A stretch of DNA of 64,000 bases from MnTg04 sp964568075 (GCA_964568075.1 CAZMOM010000001.1:140150-204149), one strand, 5' to 3'; numbered from the stretch's first letter, positions 18,768 to 28,646 are shown. The notes: generated from the letters alone by a model not told the origin. Translations and numbers: made by a program.

Positions 18768-19883
18768 ATGTCTGATCCCCAACACTGGCTTACACTTGCT
18801 CTGGCATCCGGGCTGGGCGCCAGACGTATAGCCACATTGCTGGAAACTCTGGGATCCGCTGAATCGATCATCGGCAGCAGTGATGCCGTGCTCGCAAAGC
18901 AGGGTGTAACGGCAAGCGCCTGCCGGGAAATTCGCGACCCGGACCCGGAGAAACTTGGTCGCTCACTCGACTGGTTGCAAGAGGACGGGCACGACCTGAT
19001 AAGTCTGGAGGATTCCGCCTACCCTGATTTACTCAAGAAAATCGCCGACCCGCCGCCAGTGTTATTTGTCAGCGGGAGTTCGGAATGTCTCGGCTTGCCG
19101 CAACTTGCCATGGTCGGCAGTCGCAACCCGACACCGGCGGGGCTGGATACTGCCCGCATGTTCGCCCGTCACCTTTCAGCCAGCGGCCTGACCATTACTT
19201 CCGGTCTGGCTTTGGGTATAGATTCGGCCAGCCATCGAGGGGCGCTCGATGCGGGTGGCGTAACCATCGGCGTTTTGGGATGCGGTCCCGACCGAATTTA
19301 TCCGGCAGGCCAGGATTCACTGGCTGACGCCATTCGTGAGAAAGGGGCGCTGATCAGCGAGTTCCCGCCCGGCACACCGCCGTCAAAACAAAACTTCCCG
19401 CAGCGCAACCGCGTCGTCAGCGGCCTGTCTGTTGGCACGCTGGTCGTCGAAGCGGCCAGGGCTAGCGGCTCTCTGATTACGGCACGGCACGCCGTCGAGC
19501 AGGGGCGGGAGGTTTTTGCCGTGCCAGGTTCAATTCATAATCCACAGTCGCGCGGTTGCCACCGGCTGATCCGGCAAGGCGCCAAGCTGGTGGAATCTGC
19601 GGACGATATTTTCGAGGAGCTCGGCGCGATGTTCGGATCGTTGTCAGAAACCGAGAGGACGCGAGCATCGACAACCGACTCCGCACCACCGAAAAACGAT
19701 GATCAAGGGTACCGGCAGCTTCTCAACGCACTCGGGGAGGAGGCTTTGTCCATCGACAAACTCGCCGAACTAAGCGGATTGACGGCACGCGAGGTTTCCT
19801 CCATGCTTCTGATACTTGAGCTCCAGGGTCTGGTACAAGCTGCGCCCGGCGGGCGTTACTGCAAGGCGACTGCGAGGCGCTAA
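18768..19883 (+). CDS. dprA: DNA-processing protein DprA
   Basis: The 371-residue protein protects incoming single-stranded DNA and loads RecA during natural transformation. An N-terminal helical region precedes the Rossmann core with GSRNPTPAGLD, TSGLALGIDSASHRGAL, GVLGCGPDRIYPA and FPQRNRVVSGLS, and a C-terminal winged helix (ALSIDKLAELSGLTAREVSSMLLILEL). It lies between the LysM gene and smg, the usual gammaproteobacterial arrangement. Confidence 0.97.
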   Translation: MSDPQHWLTLALASGLGARRIATLLETLGSAESIIGSSDAVLAKQGVTASACREIRDPDPEKLGRSLDWLQEDGHDLISLEDSAYPDLLKKIADPPPVLFVSGSSECLGLPQLAMVGSRNPTPAGLDTARMFARHLSASGLTITSGLALGIDSASHRGALDAGGVTIGVLGCGPDRIYPAGQDSLADAIREKGALISEFPPGTPPSKQNFPQRNRVVSGLSVGTLVVEAARASGSLITARHAVEQGREVFAVPGSIHNPQSRGCHRLIRQGAKLVESADDIFEELGAMFGSLSETERTRASTTDSAPPKNDDQGYRQLLNALGEEALSIDKLAELSGLTAREVSSMLLILELQGLVQAAPGGRYCKATARR

Positions 19884-19886
19884 GGG

Positions 19887-20363
19887 ATGAGAGAAAACGT
19901 GCTCGATGTACTGATGTACCTATTCGAGACCTACATGGACAGTGACATCGAAGAAGAGCCGGATCGTAGCGAATTGCGTGACGAACTCGAGCAAGCCGGC
20001 TTCAATGACCTGGAGATAGACCGGGCTCTGGAATGGCTGGACGGTCTGACCAGCGGTCAGGAAGCGGTAGCCTGCAGCGCTCCAACCGAGCGCGCGACCC
20101 GACTTTTCGATTCCATTGAATTGAGCCGGTTGGACTCCATATGCCGCGGATTCCTGCTTTATCTTGAGCAATTGGAAATTCTCTCTGCCAGTCAACGTGA
20201 ACTGGTCATAGACCGGCTGATGGCGTTAGGAAACCCGGATATCGATGTCGAGCAAATCAAGTGGGTGGTGCTGATGGTACTGTTTGGCCAGCCGGGTCAG
20301 GAGTCCGCCTATGCGCGCATGGAAGATCTAGTTTTTGACGAAACCATGGACGCTTTGCACTGA
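19887..20363 (+). CDS. smg: Smg family protein (DUF494)
   Basis: A 158-residue acidic, mostly helical cytosolic protein matches the Smg/DUF494 family: MRENVLDVLMYLFETYMDSD at the N-terminus and IKWVVLMVLFGQPGQE near the C-terminus. The family's molecular role is not established. It begins 3 bases after dprA, and dprA-smg-topA is a conserved order. Confidence 0.93.
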   Translation: MRENVLDVLMYLFETYMDSDIEEEPDRSELRDELEQAGFNDLEIDRALEWLDGLTSGQEAVACSAPTERATRLFDSIELSRLDSICRGFLLYLEQLEILSASQRELVIDRLMALGNPDIDVEQIKWVVLMVLFGQPGQESAYARMEDLVFDETMDALH

Positions 20364-20513
20364 TTTTCGGCAGCCAATTCGGCGGATCCTGCCATGGATT
20401 ATCCGCAGATTCTTTTTTTATTTCCCAGAAAATGGCTACAATCCGCGGCGAACCTGTGCCACCGAATCGAACAGACAGAAAAACCCCTAATTTGTAATCA
20501 CGACCTGTGAAAA

Positions 20514-22958
20514 ATGAGTAAGCACCTTATCATCGTAGAATCGCCGGCCAAGGCGAAAACCATCGAGAAGTACCTCGGCAAGGACTTCAAGGTGCTGGCT
20601 TCCTATGGCCATGTTCGCGACCTGATATCCAAAGAGGGTGCGGTCAATCCGGATGACGGGTTTAGTATGACTTATGAGATTCTCGACAAGAACAAGAAGC
20701 ATGTCGATGCAATTGAGAAAGCACTGAAGAAAGCGGATGCACTCTATCTTGCGACCGACCCGGACAGGGAAGGTGAGGCAATCTCCTGGCATCTTTATGA
20801 ATTACTGAAAGAAAGAAAAGCGCTCGATGGCAAGCCCGTACATCGAGTGATTTTCCATGAAATCACCAGGAACGCCGTTCGCGAGGCAATAGACAATCCT
20901 CGCGAGCTGGCGTTTAACCTGATCAACGCGCAACAGGCACGCCGGGCGCTGGATCATCTGGTCGGGTTTAACTTGTCGCCGCTGCTGTGGAAAAAAATTC
21001 GACCGAAGCTGTCAGCCGGACGCGTGCAGAGCGTCGCCCTTAGATTGATTGCCGAGCGTGAGAAAGAGATCGATGCGTTCAAACCTCGTGAGTACTGGAC
21101 TGTCGAGGCATCGCTAAATAAGAAGCAGCAGGATTTTTCCGCGCGACTTGCAGAATACAAAGGCGAGAAAATTGAACAGTTCAGTATAAGCAGTGAACAG
21201 CAGGCCACCGAGATTGACGCCGCCTTGTTGGCCGCCGCCGCCGGGCGACTGAACGTTCTCAAGGTGGACAAGAAGCAACGCAAGCGCAATCCGTCGCCGC
21301 CGTTTATAACCTCAACTCTGCAACAGGATGCGTCACGAAAACTTGGGTTTGGCGCTCAACGCACCATGAGAACGGCTCAAAAGCTCTATGAAGGCATCGA
21401 TATTGGAGAGGGGCAGACTGGGCTCATCACCTATATGCGGACCGACTCAGTCAATCTCGCCCAGGAAGCTATTGTGGACTTACGCGAGCTTATCAGTGAT
21501 ATGTACGGTCGCGATCAGGTGCCGGAGCAAGAACGGACTTTCAAGACAAAATCGAAGAACGCCCAGGAAGCGCACGAGGCCATTCGGCCAGCCAACCCAT
21601 CTATTTTGCCCGCGGACCTCGAGGGTCACGCTGAGGATGACCAGATAAGACTTTATCGGCTGATCTGGCAGCGAACTATTGCGTGTCAAATGGTGCAAGC
21701 GGTTTTTGACACGCTCGCCGTTGACCTGGTTCTCGGCTCCGACAGCAGCCCGGTGGGTCGATTCAGGGCCAATGGTTCGGTCCTCGTGCAGCCCGGGTTT
21801 TTGGCGGTCTACCATGAAGGCAACGAAAACACCGCTGATGATCAGGACCGGTTGTTACCACCGCTCGCCGAAGGCGATGTGGTGGATTTGCAAAAAATTA
21901 TTACCGATCAGCATTTTACAGAACCACCGCCACGATACAGCGAAGCGAGCCTGGTCAAAGTCCTCGAGGAGTACGGCATCGGGCGACCGTCAACATACGC
22001 CAGCATTATCTCGACACTGCTGCGCAGGGAGTATGTCGAATTGGATCGCCGCCGTTTCCATCCAACCGATATCGGCAAGATCGTAAACGACTTTTTGACC
22101 AATCATTTCGAGCAGTACGTGGATTACGACTTCACGGCTAATATGGAAGACGACCTTGACGCAATCGCAAGGGGTGAAAAGCAGTGGATACCGCTGCTGG
22201 AGAGTTTCTGGGCCCCGTTTCACAAACGCGTCGAAGAAACGGAGGAATCGGTCAGCCGTGCCGAAGTTCTGAAAAAACGTATTCTGGGCGTTGATCCGAA
22301 AAGCGGTCGCGAGCTCAGCGTACGCATGGGTCCTTATGGACCTTTTGCCCAGATAGGCACACGCGAGGAAGAGGAAAAACCAAAGTTCGCCGGCCTTCGT
22401 AAAGGTCAGAATCTGGAAACAATCGGTCTCGAAGACGCATTGGAACTGTTTAAATTGCCGCGTGATCTTGGCGAAACGCCGGACGGAGAGCCACTGTTGG
22501 TCAGTATAGGCCGCTTCGGACCCTACGTGAAATACGGCGATAATTTCGTTTCTTTGAAAAAAGGCGACGACCCGTACACGATCGATACCGATCGCGCATT
22601 GGAGCTGGTCAGGGACAAGAAAGAATATGATGCGAACCGGCTGATACAGGATTTCCCGGAAGAGGGCATCCAGATTCTCAACGGCCGGTATGGACCATAC
22701 ATTACCGACAAGGCTAAAAACGCTCGCGTACCCAAGGAAAAAGATCCAGAGTACCTGACTCTCGAAGAATGCCAGGCATTACTCGCAGAGGCGCCATTGC
22801 GCGGACGGCGCAAGAATGCGACCGCTAAGAAGGGCCCCGGAAAAAAGACGGCGGTCAAAAAGAAAGCCGCGAAGAAAAAGACAAACAGGACCAGGAAGAA
22901 ATCAGGAAAGAAGAAATCTGGCAGCGTGAAAGCGAGCACCGGCAAGGCCGATGATTAG
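20514..22958 (+). CDS. topA: DNA topoisomerase I (type IA)
   Basis: The 814-residue enzyme relaxes negative supercoils. A Toprim domain carries IVESPAKAKTIEKYLG and DPDREGEAISWH, and the central fold has the active-site tyrosine in GLITYMRTDS. Instead of four-cysteine zinc ribbons, the C-terminus has repeats of the RMGPYGPFAQIG / SIGRFGPYVKYG / LNGRYGPYITD type and then a long Lys-rich tail (KKTAVKKKAAKKK). A possible promoter -10 (TACAAT, 20437-20442) lies 71 bases upstream. It overlaps tsaC by 8 bases. Confidence 0.97.
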   Translation: MSKHLIIVESPAKAKTIEKYLGKDFKVLASYGHVRDLISKEGAVNPDDGFSMTYEILDKNKKHVDAIEKALKKADALYLATDPDREGEAISWHLYELLKERKALDGKPVHRVIFHEITRNAVREAIDNPRELAFNLINAQQARRALDHLVGFNLSPLLWKKIRPKLSAGRVQSVALRLIAEREKEIDAFKPREYWTVEASLNKKQQDFSARLAEYKGEKIEQFSISSEQQATEIDAALLAAAAGRLNVLKVDKKQRKRNPSPPFITSTLQQDASRKLGFGAQRTMRTAQKLYEGIDIGEGQTGLITYMRTDSVNLAQEAIVDLRELISDMYGRDQVPEQERTFKTKSKNAQEAHEAIRPANPSILPADLEGHAEDDQIRLYRLIWQRTIACQMVQAVFDTLAVDLVLGSDSSPVGRFRANGSVLVQPGFLAVYHEGNENTADDQDRLLPPLAEGDVVDLQKIITDQHFTEPPPRYSEASLVKVLEEYGIGRPSTYASIISTLLRREYVELDRRRFHPTDIGKIVNDFLTNHFEQYVDYDFTANMEDDLDAIARGEKQWIPLLESFWAPFHKRVEETEESVSRAEVLKKRILGVDPKSGRELSVRMGPYGPFAQIGTREEEEKPKFAGLRKGQNLETIGLEDALELFKLPRDLGETPDGEPLLVSIGRFGPYVKYGDNFVSLKKGDDPYTIDTDRALELVRDKKEYDANRLIQDFPEEGIQILNGRYGPYITDKAKNARVPKEKDPEYLTLEECQALLAEAPLRGRRKNATAKKGPGKKTAVKKKAAKKKTNRTRKKSGKKKSGSVKASTGKADD

Positions 22959-23514
22959 CCGCCATACGCTGCGTCGGGCGGCGGCTGTGTTGCACGCCGG
23001 CGGCGTTATTGCCTACCCCACGGAAGGTATTTTTGGTTTGGGCTGCCTGCCTGAACAAGAAGCCGCTATCAAACGGATTATAAACATGAAACAAAGAGGC
23101 CTCGACCAGGGATTTATTCTCGTGGCCTCCGGGGCCGACCAGCTGCTGCCGTTTATCGGAGATTTAGGCGACGAAGAGCTGGCCCGGTTGCTTAAACAAG
23201 ATACCCATCCTGTGACCTGGGTAGTCGAAGCTGCCGAACAAACGCCCTGGTGGATTACTGGCGGGCATAAGACCATCGCCGTACGGGTCAGTCAGCACCC
23301 GGTGGTCAGTGCCCTTTGTGACGCTACCGAATCGGCGTTGATATCAACCAGCGCAAACATTTCCGGACACCCTCCGGCAGCGACTCGTCTCGCGGTCAGA
23401 CGTTCTTTCGGATCGTTTGTCGATATGATTGTGCCGGGCGAGACCGGTGCCCTTGGCGGAGCCACGGAAATCAGGGATGCGGCTACCGGCGAAATACTGC
23501 GGGCGGGACCATGA
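22951..23514 (+). CDS. tsaC: Threonylcarbamoyl-AMP synthase (Sua5/YrdC/TsaC)
   Basis: A 187-residue single YrdC domain makes threonylcarbamoyl-AMP from threonine, bicarbonate and ATP for t6A37 tRNA modification. Motifs include GGVIAYPTEGIFGLGCLP at the N-terminus, KQRGLDQGFILVAS and a late STSANISGHPPA. Length matches the short TsaC type, without a Sua5 domain. It overlaps topA by 8 bases and hemF by 4, implying coupled translation. Confidence 0.95.
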   Translation: MISRHTLRRAAAVLHAGGVIAYPTEGIFGLGCLPEQEAAIKRIINMKQRGLDQGFILVASGADQLLPFIGDLGDEELARLLKQDTHPVTWVVEAAEQTPWWITGGHKTIAVRVSQHPVVSALCDATESALISTSANISGHPPAATRLAVRRSFGSFVDMIVPGETGALGGATEIRDAATGEILRAGP

Positions 23515-24434
23515 ACAATATTCAGGCAGTTATTGACTATCTAAAATCGCTGCAGAATCAGATTTGCGCCGGTCTTGAAGCATTGGACGGCGGCGCGTCA
23601 TTTTCGACGGATAACTGGGAACGGGGTCAGCACGGGGGCGGCGGCATCACGCGGGTACTGAGTAACGGAGACGTGTTCGAGCAGGCTGGTGTTAATTTTT
23701 CCCATGTCGCAGGGGCTGCGATGCCAAAAACTGCGACAGCGCACAGACCGGAACTGGCAGGCGCTGAATTCCAGGCTACAGGAGTTTCGCTGGTCATACA
23801 TCCGGACAACCCTTACATACCGACCAGCCATGCCAACGTCCGTTTTTTCCAGGCCCAACAACCGGACGGAGAAGTTATCTGGTGGTTCGGTGGCGGATTC
23901 GATCTCACTCCATGCTACCCGTTTTATGAGGATATCATTCACTGGCATCGGACAACAAAATCAGCCTGCGATGAATTTGGCGGTGATGTATATCCTCGAT
24001 TCAAGAAATGGTGTGACGAGTATTTTTATCTGCCACACCGCAACGAGACTCGCGGTGTGGGCGGTTTATTTTTTGACGACCTGAACGAGTGGGACTTCGA
24101 TACCAGTTTCTCTTTTTTGCGCAGTATCGGCGACACCTATCTGAAAGCCTATGCGCCGATCGTCGAAAAACGAAAAAGCCAGACATTTGGCGATCGGGAA
24201 AAACAATTCCAACTTTATCGTCGTGGACGTTACGTCGAGTTTAACCTGTTATATGACCGGGGAACTTTATTCGGCCTGCAATCGGGAGGCCGAACCGAAT
24301 CCATACTGATGTCATTGCCACCCATGGCGCGTTGGGAGTACTGTTGGCGCCCAGAGCCCGGAAGCGCTGAGCAGGATTTGTATGACAATTATCTGAAGCC
24401 ACGAGACTGGCTGGGAGAACAGGACAATGAGTGA
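23511..24434 (+). CDS. hemF: Oxygen-dependent coproporphyrinogen III oxidase
   Basis: The 307-residue enzyme oxidatively decarboxylates coproporphyrinogen III to protoporphyrinogen IX in aerobic haem synthesis. Diagnostic segments are WERGQHGGGG, HPDNPYIPTSHANVRFF, WWFGGGFDLTPCYPF, CDEYFYLPHRNETRGVGGLFFDD and RYVEFNLLYDRGTLFGLQSGGRTESILMSLPP, all present. It is inside a topA-tsaC-hemF-VOC overlapping operon. hemB lies 9 kb downstream. Confidence 0.97.
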   Translation: MNNIQAVIDYLKSLQNQICAGLEALDGGASFSTDNWERGQHGGGGITRVLSNGDVFEQAGVNFSHVAGAAMPKTATAHRPELAGAEFQATGVSLVIHPDNPYIPTSHANVRFFQAQQPDGEVIWWFGGGFDLTPCYPFYEDIIHWHRTTKSACDEFGGDVYPRFKKWCDEYFYLPHRNETRGVGGLFFDDLNEWDFDTSFSFLRSIGDTYLKAYAPIVEKRKSQTFGDREKQFQLYRRGRYVEFNLLYDRGTLFGLQSGGRTESILMSLPPMARWEYCWRPEPGSAEQDLYDNYLKPRDWLGEQDNE

Positions 24435-24849
24435 ACTGGCTCCCTTTCACCTGGCATTCACGGTCGGCGATCTCGATAAGGCAAAGAGTTTTTATATCGA
24501 TGTACTGGGTTGTTCACTCGGTCGTACCGATACACGCTGGGTGGACTTTAATCTTTATGGTCACCAGATCACAGCGCATCTGTCCGCATGTGACAAATAT
24601 GACACCAGCAACCCGGTGGACGGCGATCAGGTGCCGGTGCCGCACTTCGGGCTGATTTTGCCGTGGCCCGAATGGGACGAAATGGTGGAGCGTATTCGCC
24701 ACTCCGAGTTTTCTTTCCTGATTGAGCCGCGCATACGATTTCAGGATCAACCCGGTGAACAAGGCACATTCTTTATCCGCGACCCATCCGGCAATGCTTT
24801 GGAATTCAAAAGTTTTCGCGACAGCGAGAAAATTTTCGCAAAAAGCTGA
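24427..24849 (+). CDS. VOC-superfamily (glyoxalase/dioxygenase-like) protein
   Basis: A 140-residue protein is made of paired beta-alpha-beta-beta-beta modules: FHLAFTVGDLDKAKSFYIDVLGCSLGR opens the first half and FFIRDPSGNALEFKSF closes the second. His in FHLAF, Glu near LEFK and His in VPHFG are plausible metal ligands. The superfamily includes glyoxalase I, extradiol dioxygenases and resistance proteins. The substrate here cannot be told. It overlaps hemF by 8 bases. Confidence 0.88.
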   Translation: MSELAPFHLAFTVGDLDKAKSFYIDVLGCSLGRTDTRWVDFNLYGHQITAHLSACDKYDTSNPVDGDQVPVPHFGLILPWPEWDEMVERIRHSEFSFLIEPRIRFQDQPGEQGTFFIRDPSGNALEFKSFRDSEKIFAKS

Positions 24850-24894
24850 AAGCGCCGCTCACCGCAGCAAGCTCTATTTAAAGAGGAGTTCAAA

Positions 24895-25119
24895 ATGGCA
24901 ACTCATGGCCCGATGGCGACAAACTACCGTTGCCCAAAATGCAGTCATAGCAACTATTCTCCCGGCGAGATTCGAGGTGCCGGCGGCTTCTGGAGCAAGA
25001 TCTTTGACGTGCAGGGTGCGCGCTTTACGACCGTCACCTGTGACCACTGCAAGTACACGGATCTTTATAAAGCAGACAGCAGTATGTTGGGCAACATATT
25101 CGACCTGTTCACTAATTGA
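24895..25119 (+). CDS. Small zinc-ribbon protein
   Basis: A 74-residue protein has two cysteine knuckles, CPKC (about residue 14) and CDHC (about 52), separated by 34 residues with a small aromatic core, and a hydrophobic C-terminal end. This matches the predicted nucleic-acid-binding zinc-ribbon family (PF09855-like). A GAGGAG site lies upstream. No specific function is known. It is followed 12 bases later by the AhpD-like gene. Confidence 0.85.
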   Translation: MATHGPMATNYRCPKCSHSNYSPGEIRGAGGFWSKIFDVQGARFTTVTCDHCKYTDLYKADSSMLGNIFDLFTN

Positions 25120-25131
25120 GAAGGACTTGGA

Positions 25132-25689
25132 ATGGCCTGGATAAATGAGATAACGGCGGGGGATGCCGATGGCGAGTTGCGCGCGGTCTATGACGAGTTG
25201 CTGAAAAGCCGTGGCAAACTGGCGAATATTCTGCGAGTGCACAGCCTCAATCCCGGCGCGCTGAAAGCGCACGTTGATTTATACATGCACCTGATGTTTG
25301 CGAAATCCGGGTTGAGTCGCATGGAGCGGGAGGCGATCGCCGTCGTCGTATCTGCAGGCAACGAGTGTACCTACTGTGTAAATCATCACTACCAGCCACT
25401 CGCCCGTTACGAAAAGGACCCAGAGGTACTGTCGACGATCCGGAATGTGGACGCGTTGGATGCGCTGGACGACCGGCTTGCCGGTATGCTGAAACATGCC
25501 GTGAAACTAACTACCGAACCGCACGAGGTTACGTCTGACGATGTACAGAAGCTTCGCGATCTCGGACTGTCGGATCGCGATATCCTGGATATCACGCTGG
25601 TCACCGCCTATTTCAATTTCGTGAACCGGATCGCGCTGGGTCTGGGCGTAGCATACAGCGAGGAGGAGACCAGGGGATACAAGATCTGA
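25132..25689 (+). CDS. AhpD-like peroxidase-related protein (carboxymuconolactone decarboxylase family)
   Basis: The 185-residue all-helical protein carries the CxxC-plus-His redox motif NECTYCVNHHYQPL (about residues 79-92), typical of the AhpD/uncharacterised peroxidase-related group. AhpD reduces AhpC through the CxxC pair; this branch is probably a general alkylhydroperoxidase-like antioxidant. An AGAAGGA site precedes the ATG. It converges on the MAPEG gene. Confidence 0.9.
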   Translation: MAWINEITAGDADGELRAVYDELLKSRGKLANILRVHSLNPGALKAHVDLYMHLMFAKSGLSRMEREAIAVVVSAGNECTYCVNHHYQPLARYEKDPEVLSTIRNVDALDALDDRLAGMLKHAVKLTTEPHEVTSDDVQKLRDLGLSDRDILDITLVTAYFNFVNRIALGLGVAYSEEETRGYKI

Positions 25690-25719
25690 ACAACTTCCAT
25701 TTGCAAAAATCGCTTCGGC

Positions 25720-26106
25720 CTAGTCGAGCAAACTGTATAGATTCCCCAGGGCCAGTACGATGATAGCGACGAACGTCAGCGTCGCTCCGTAAAAGCGACC
25801 GAACGAGATGCCGCGGTGTTTGGACAAGCCCCATCCGTGCAGCAGCCTGCCAAGAACCAACGTCATTCCGAGAAAATGCAGAATAAGACTGCTGGTGCCG
25901 TTTAACTCCGCCAACAGAAAAAGGATTATCGCAAGCGGCATGTATTCGGTGAAATTGGCCTGGGCGCGTATCGCTCTTTCCAACTCGATCTGCCCATTGC
26001 TGCCGATGCCGACCCCGTGTTTGCGCCTGAGCATGACAACCCGGACCGATAGCACGATAAATAGCATGGCAAGAATTGCAGAGTACAGAATCGTAATCTC
26101 GATCAC
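25720..26106 (-). CDS. MAPEG family integral membrane protein
   Basis: A 128-residue protein has four predicted membrane helices and the MAPEG signature (ERAIRAQANFTEYMPLAI, then GRLLHGWGLS). MAPEG proteins include microsomal glutathione transferases and leukotriene synthases; bacterial members are usually of unknown specificity and may detoxify hydrophobic electrophiles with glutathione. A glutathione reductase gene lies 11 kb away but not in the same operon. Confidence 0.92.
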   Translation of the reverse strand: MIEITILYSAILAMLFIVLSVRVVMLRRKHGVGIGSNGQIELERAIRAQANFTEYMPLAIILFLLAELNGTSSLILHFLGMTLVLGRLLHGWGLSKHRGISFGRFYGATLTFVAIIVLALGNLYSLLD

Positions 26107-26135
26107 GCCCGCCGGCCTCTACTCAGTACGTATCA

Positions 26136-26954
26136 TTACTCATCGGATATATTTGAAAAGGAGTTCAACAGAGCACGAGTCATTTCGTCCGCTCGGCCAT
26201 GCTCCCGTATTGGCAATAACTCTGCGGCTTCGATTTGGTAAATCCTGGCATGCAGATTACCCGCCCTCGCTGCGACCGTGAACCAGGCGAAGGCTTCCCC
26301 CGGGTTCATCGTGTGCCCACCATCGGCCACCGGGCCACGAGGATACAAATAAGTTTTGCCCAGATAAAACTGACTCATCGCATCATGTTTCCATGCGTTC
26401 GCTTCCAGAAGATATCGCGCGCGCTCCATCGAGACAAAGAAATCGGGTTCGTGTCGTTTTGCCTCGGCATACATAAATGCCGCAATGCCGTCTCCCTGTT
26501 CAGCCATCTCCCTGAGCAGCGGAGCCGCCTTGCGGCGAAATGACAAAGCCATACTGCTCAGGCTAAAGTCGGCACGCCGCAGTGCTGGCCATGGCTCATC
26601 TTCAATAAAAAGAAGAAGCTCGGCGAGTCGATGCATGGCGTAGGCATTTCCGGTGTTCGCCGCCCGTCGGTAAAGCGACACCGCTTTATCAGCGTCAAAA
26701 AAGAAAGTCTGGTAGAACTTGCCGGATGGCAGGCGATGAAAGGCTGGGTCGTGCAGCAATGCAAGCAGGTAACAGGCATCGCCGTCGCCCTGATCGGCCA
26801 AACCGCCTGCCTCAGCAATAGCCAGCGGGTATTCCAGCTTGGTAAATGCCTGAATACCCTCTGCAAGTTCGGCGACTGCCGGATTTGTCCAGGTCAGCAG
26901 TAGTATAAGAACCGTGAAAAGAAATTTTTTCTCTATGCCCATTCCCGTGTTCAT
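26136..26954 (-). CDS. Secreted Sel1-repeat protein
   Basis: I place the start at 26954 or 26942, just before a signal peptide (FLFTVLILLLTWTNPAVAE); a longer frame to 27062 would add an implausible N-terminus. The mature part contains three to four Sel1-like repeats (QGDGDACYLLALLHD, KAVSLYRRAANTGNAYAMHRLAELL, QGDGIAAFMYAEAKR, GEAFAWFTVAARAGNLHARIY). Such repeats form superhelical binding surfaces in the periplasm. No partner is evident. Confidence 0.83.
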   Translation of the reverse strand: MNTGMGIEKKFLFTVLILLLTWTNPAVAELAEGIQAFTKLEYPLAIAEAGGLADQGDGDACYLLALLHDPAFHRLPSGKFYQTFFFDADKAVSLYRRAANTGNAYAMHRLAELLLFIEDEPWPALRRADFSLSSMALSFRRKAAPLLREMAEQGDGIAAFMYAEAKRHEPDFFVSMERARYLLEANAWKHDAMSQFYLGKTYLYPRGPVADGGHTMNPGEAFAWFTVAARAGNLHARIYQIEAAELLPIREHGRADEMTRALLNSFSNISDE

Positions 26955-27124
26955 TATTGCATCCCATAGCCTCGGTGCCCGGGTATTTGCCGGGCCATTT
27001 TCATGCAAACGCCCGCATATTGACATCAATATCGGGAAAAAGTTGCGGGTTAGCATAGACACTGACGATACTGCTTCGTCGGTCAGTCAGTACGCACGAA
27101 TAGCGATCAGGCCAACCAGGCTTA

Positions 27125-28075
27125 TCACCTCGGGCTTTGCGCGGTCGTCAGGATATAAACCACATAGATCGCCACCAGGAGCCCGCCCTCCCATCGCTCA
27201 AGCTGGCGGCGGGTCGCTACCAGCGGCACCAGAATAAGAGTCATCGCCAACATCACACCCAGATCGATCCAGGCGACCGCCCCCATCATCAGTGGCCTGA
27301 TCATCGCGCTGACACCGACAACAACCAAAATATTGAAAATATTCGAACCAACGGCATTGCCGATGGCAATATCGCTGTGTCGCCGGTATGAGGCCAGCAT
27401 GGCCGTGGCAAGTTCAGGCAGGCTGGTACCCAGGGCAATAATCGTTAGCCCAATGACAGCGGGATCAATATTGACGCTTTCAGCCAGGCGGACGGCATTA
27501 TCTACCAGCAAGGAACCTCCAAAGATCAGGAGAGTCATGCCGATCGCAACCAACAGGACTTCTTTCCACCATGCCAGCAGATTGTCCCGGACGAATTCTC
27601 CGAACTCCTCCTGTATTTTTTTTTGCTCCCGCCGCGATGAATAGATCGAAAAACCGATATAGCCGGCAATACCGAACATAAGAAGAATTCCGTCACCCTT
27701 GGAAATCAAGCCGTCAGCCAGCAGGGCGATCAATAATAAACTACAGGCAATCATGACCGGAATATCGAGCCGGACGATCTGTGACTGAATATTGATAGGC
27801 CTGACGATCGCTGCTGCGCCCAGTACCAGCGCGATGTTGCAAACGTTGGAGCCAATCGCACTGCCAATCGCCAGGCTGCCGAATCCCTTCATGGCCGCGT
27901 CAACGCCGATCATCAATTCAGGGCTGCTAGTGCCAAATGCCACAATCGTCAGCCCGGCGACCAGCGGTGTCACTCCAAGCCGCAATCCGATCGATACGGA
28001 TCCACGAACAAGAAAATCGGCACCGACCAGCAGCAATAAAAGCCCAACCGAAATAAAGAAAAATAGACTGATCAC
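27125..28075 (-). CDS. Calcium/sodium antiporter (YrbG/CaCA family)
   Basis: The 316-residue inner-membrane protein shows the inverted duplication of the CaCA family. Two alpha-repeats carry GTSSPELMIGVDA with GSNVCNIALVLG, and GTSLPELATAMLAS with GSNIFNILVVVG. These acidic and Asn residues bind Ca2+ and Na+. About ten membrane helices are visible. It should export Ca2+ or exchange cations at the inner membrane. It is transcribed alone. Confidence 0.95.
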   Translation of the reverse strand: MISLFFFISVGLLLLLVGADFLVRGSVSIGLRLGVTPLVAGLTIVAFGTSSPELMIGVDAAMKGFGSLAIGSAIGSNVCNIALVLGAAAIVRPINIQSQIVRLDIPVMIACSLLLIALLADGLISKGDGILLMFGIAGYIGFSIYSSRREQKKIQEEFGEFVRDNLLAWWKEVLLVAIGMTLLIFGGSLLVDNAVRLAESVNIDPAVIGLTIIALGTSLPELATAMLASYRRHSDIAIGNAVGSNIFNILVVVGVSAMIRPLMMGAVAWIDLGVMLAMTLILVPLVATRRQLERWEGGLLVAIYVVYILTTAQSPR

Positions 28076-28206
28076 CGAAGTGGCACCCTAAATGTCATGG
28101 ACCGCTCTGACTTCGCCACGATGCCGGACCTGGAGGGCAACACGACATTTTTTCATGAATGGATTTTAGCATGCCGTCTTCGGCGAAACGGCCGCTGATC
28201 GCCCCC

Positions 28207-28602
28207 CTATCGGTGCCGTCTTTTCTCGATGCCCATTAGCGCCAAGAGGTAGGCTGCGCAGATAACGATTAACGCTAATCCGCCCCAGAACGAAATCGGC
28301 AACAAATAACTGGCGTTACTTGCGTCTGTCGCGATCAGGTAAATCCCCTCATCGAGCATCATCCCGATACCTGCTCCGAACAGCCTCGCCAGCCATACGC
28401 CGGTCCTGCCCGCCGGTTTCAATATAATCAATGGCAAAACAAATACGATCGTAATGACCAGCCCGGCGAACAGATGATGAATGTTATATCCGGCGATATA
28501 AAAATCCGACTCCGGCGAGATAAAAAGCAGGGTTCGCAGTAATACGAACGTAAACAGCATACCGGCTATTATGTTTTTTCCGGTTCTAACGCCGCCGATC
28601 AT
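28207..28602 (-). CDS. Small integral membrane protein, unknown
   Basis: A 131-residue hydrophobic protein has four predicted membrane helices, conserved-looking polar residues inside them (HHLFAGL, GAGIGMMLDEGIYL) and a basic C-terminus (GIEKRRHR). The HH-F-G and DEG motifs could be functional. I do not recognise the family with certainty. It lies 44 bases after the M20 peptidase and may be cotranscribed with it. Confidence 0.7.
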   Translation of the reverse strand: MIGGVRTGKNIIAGMLFTFVLLRTLLFISPESDFYIAGYNIHHLFAGLVITIVFVLPLIILKPAGRTGVWLARLFGAGIGMMLDEGIYLIATDASNASYLLPISFWGGLALIVICAAYLLALMGIEKRRHR

Positions 28603-28646
28603 TCATTATCCCGGGGAATGACTTCTGATTGCATCCCGGCGGTCGC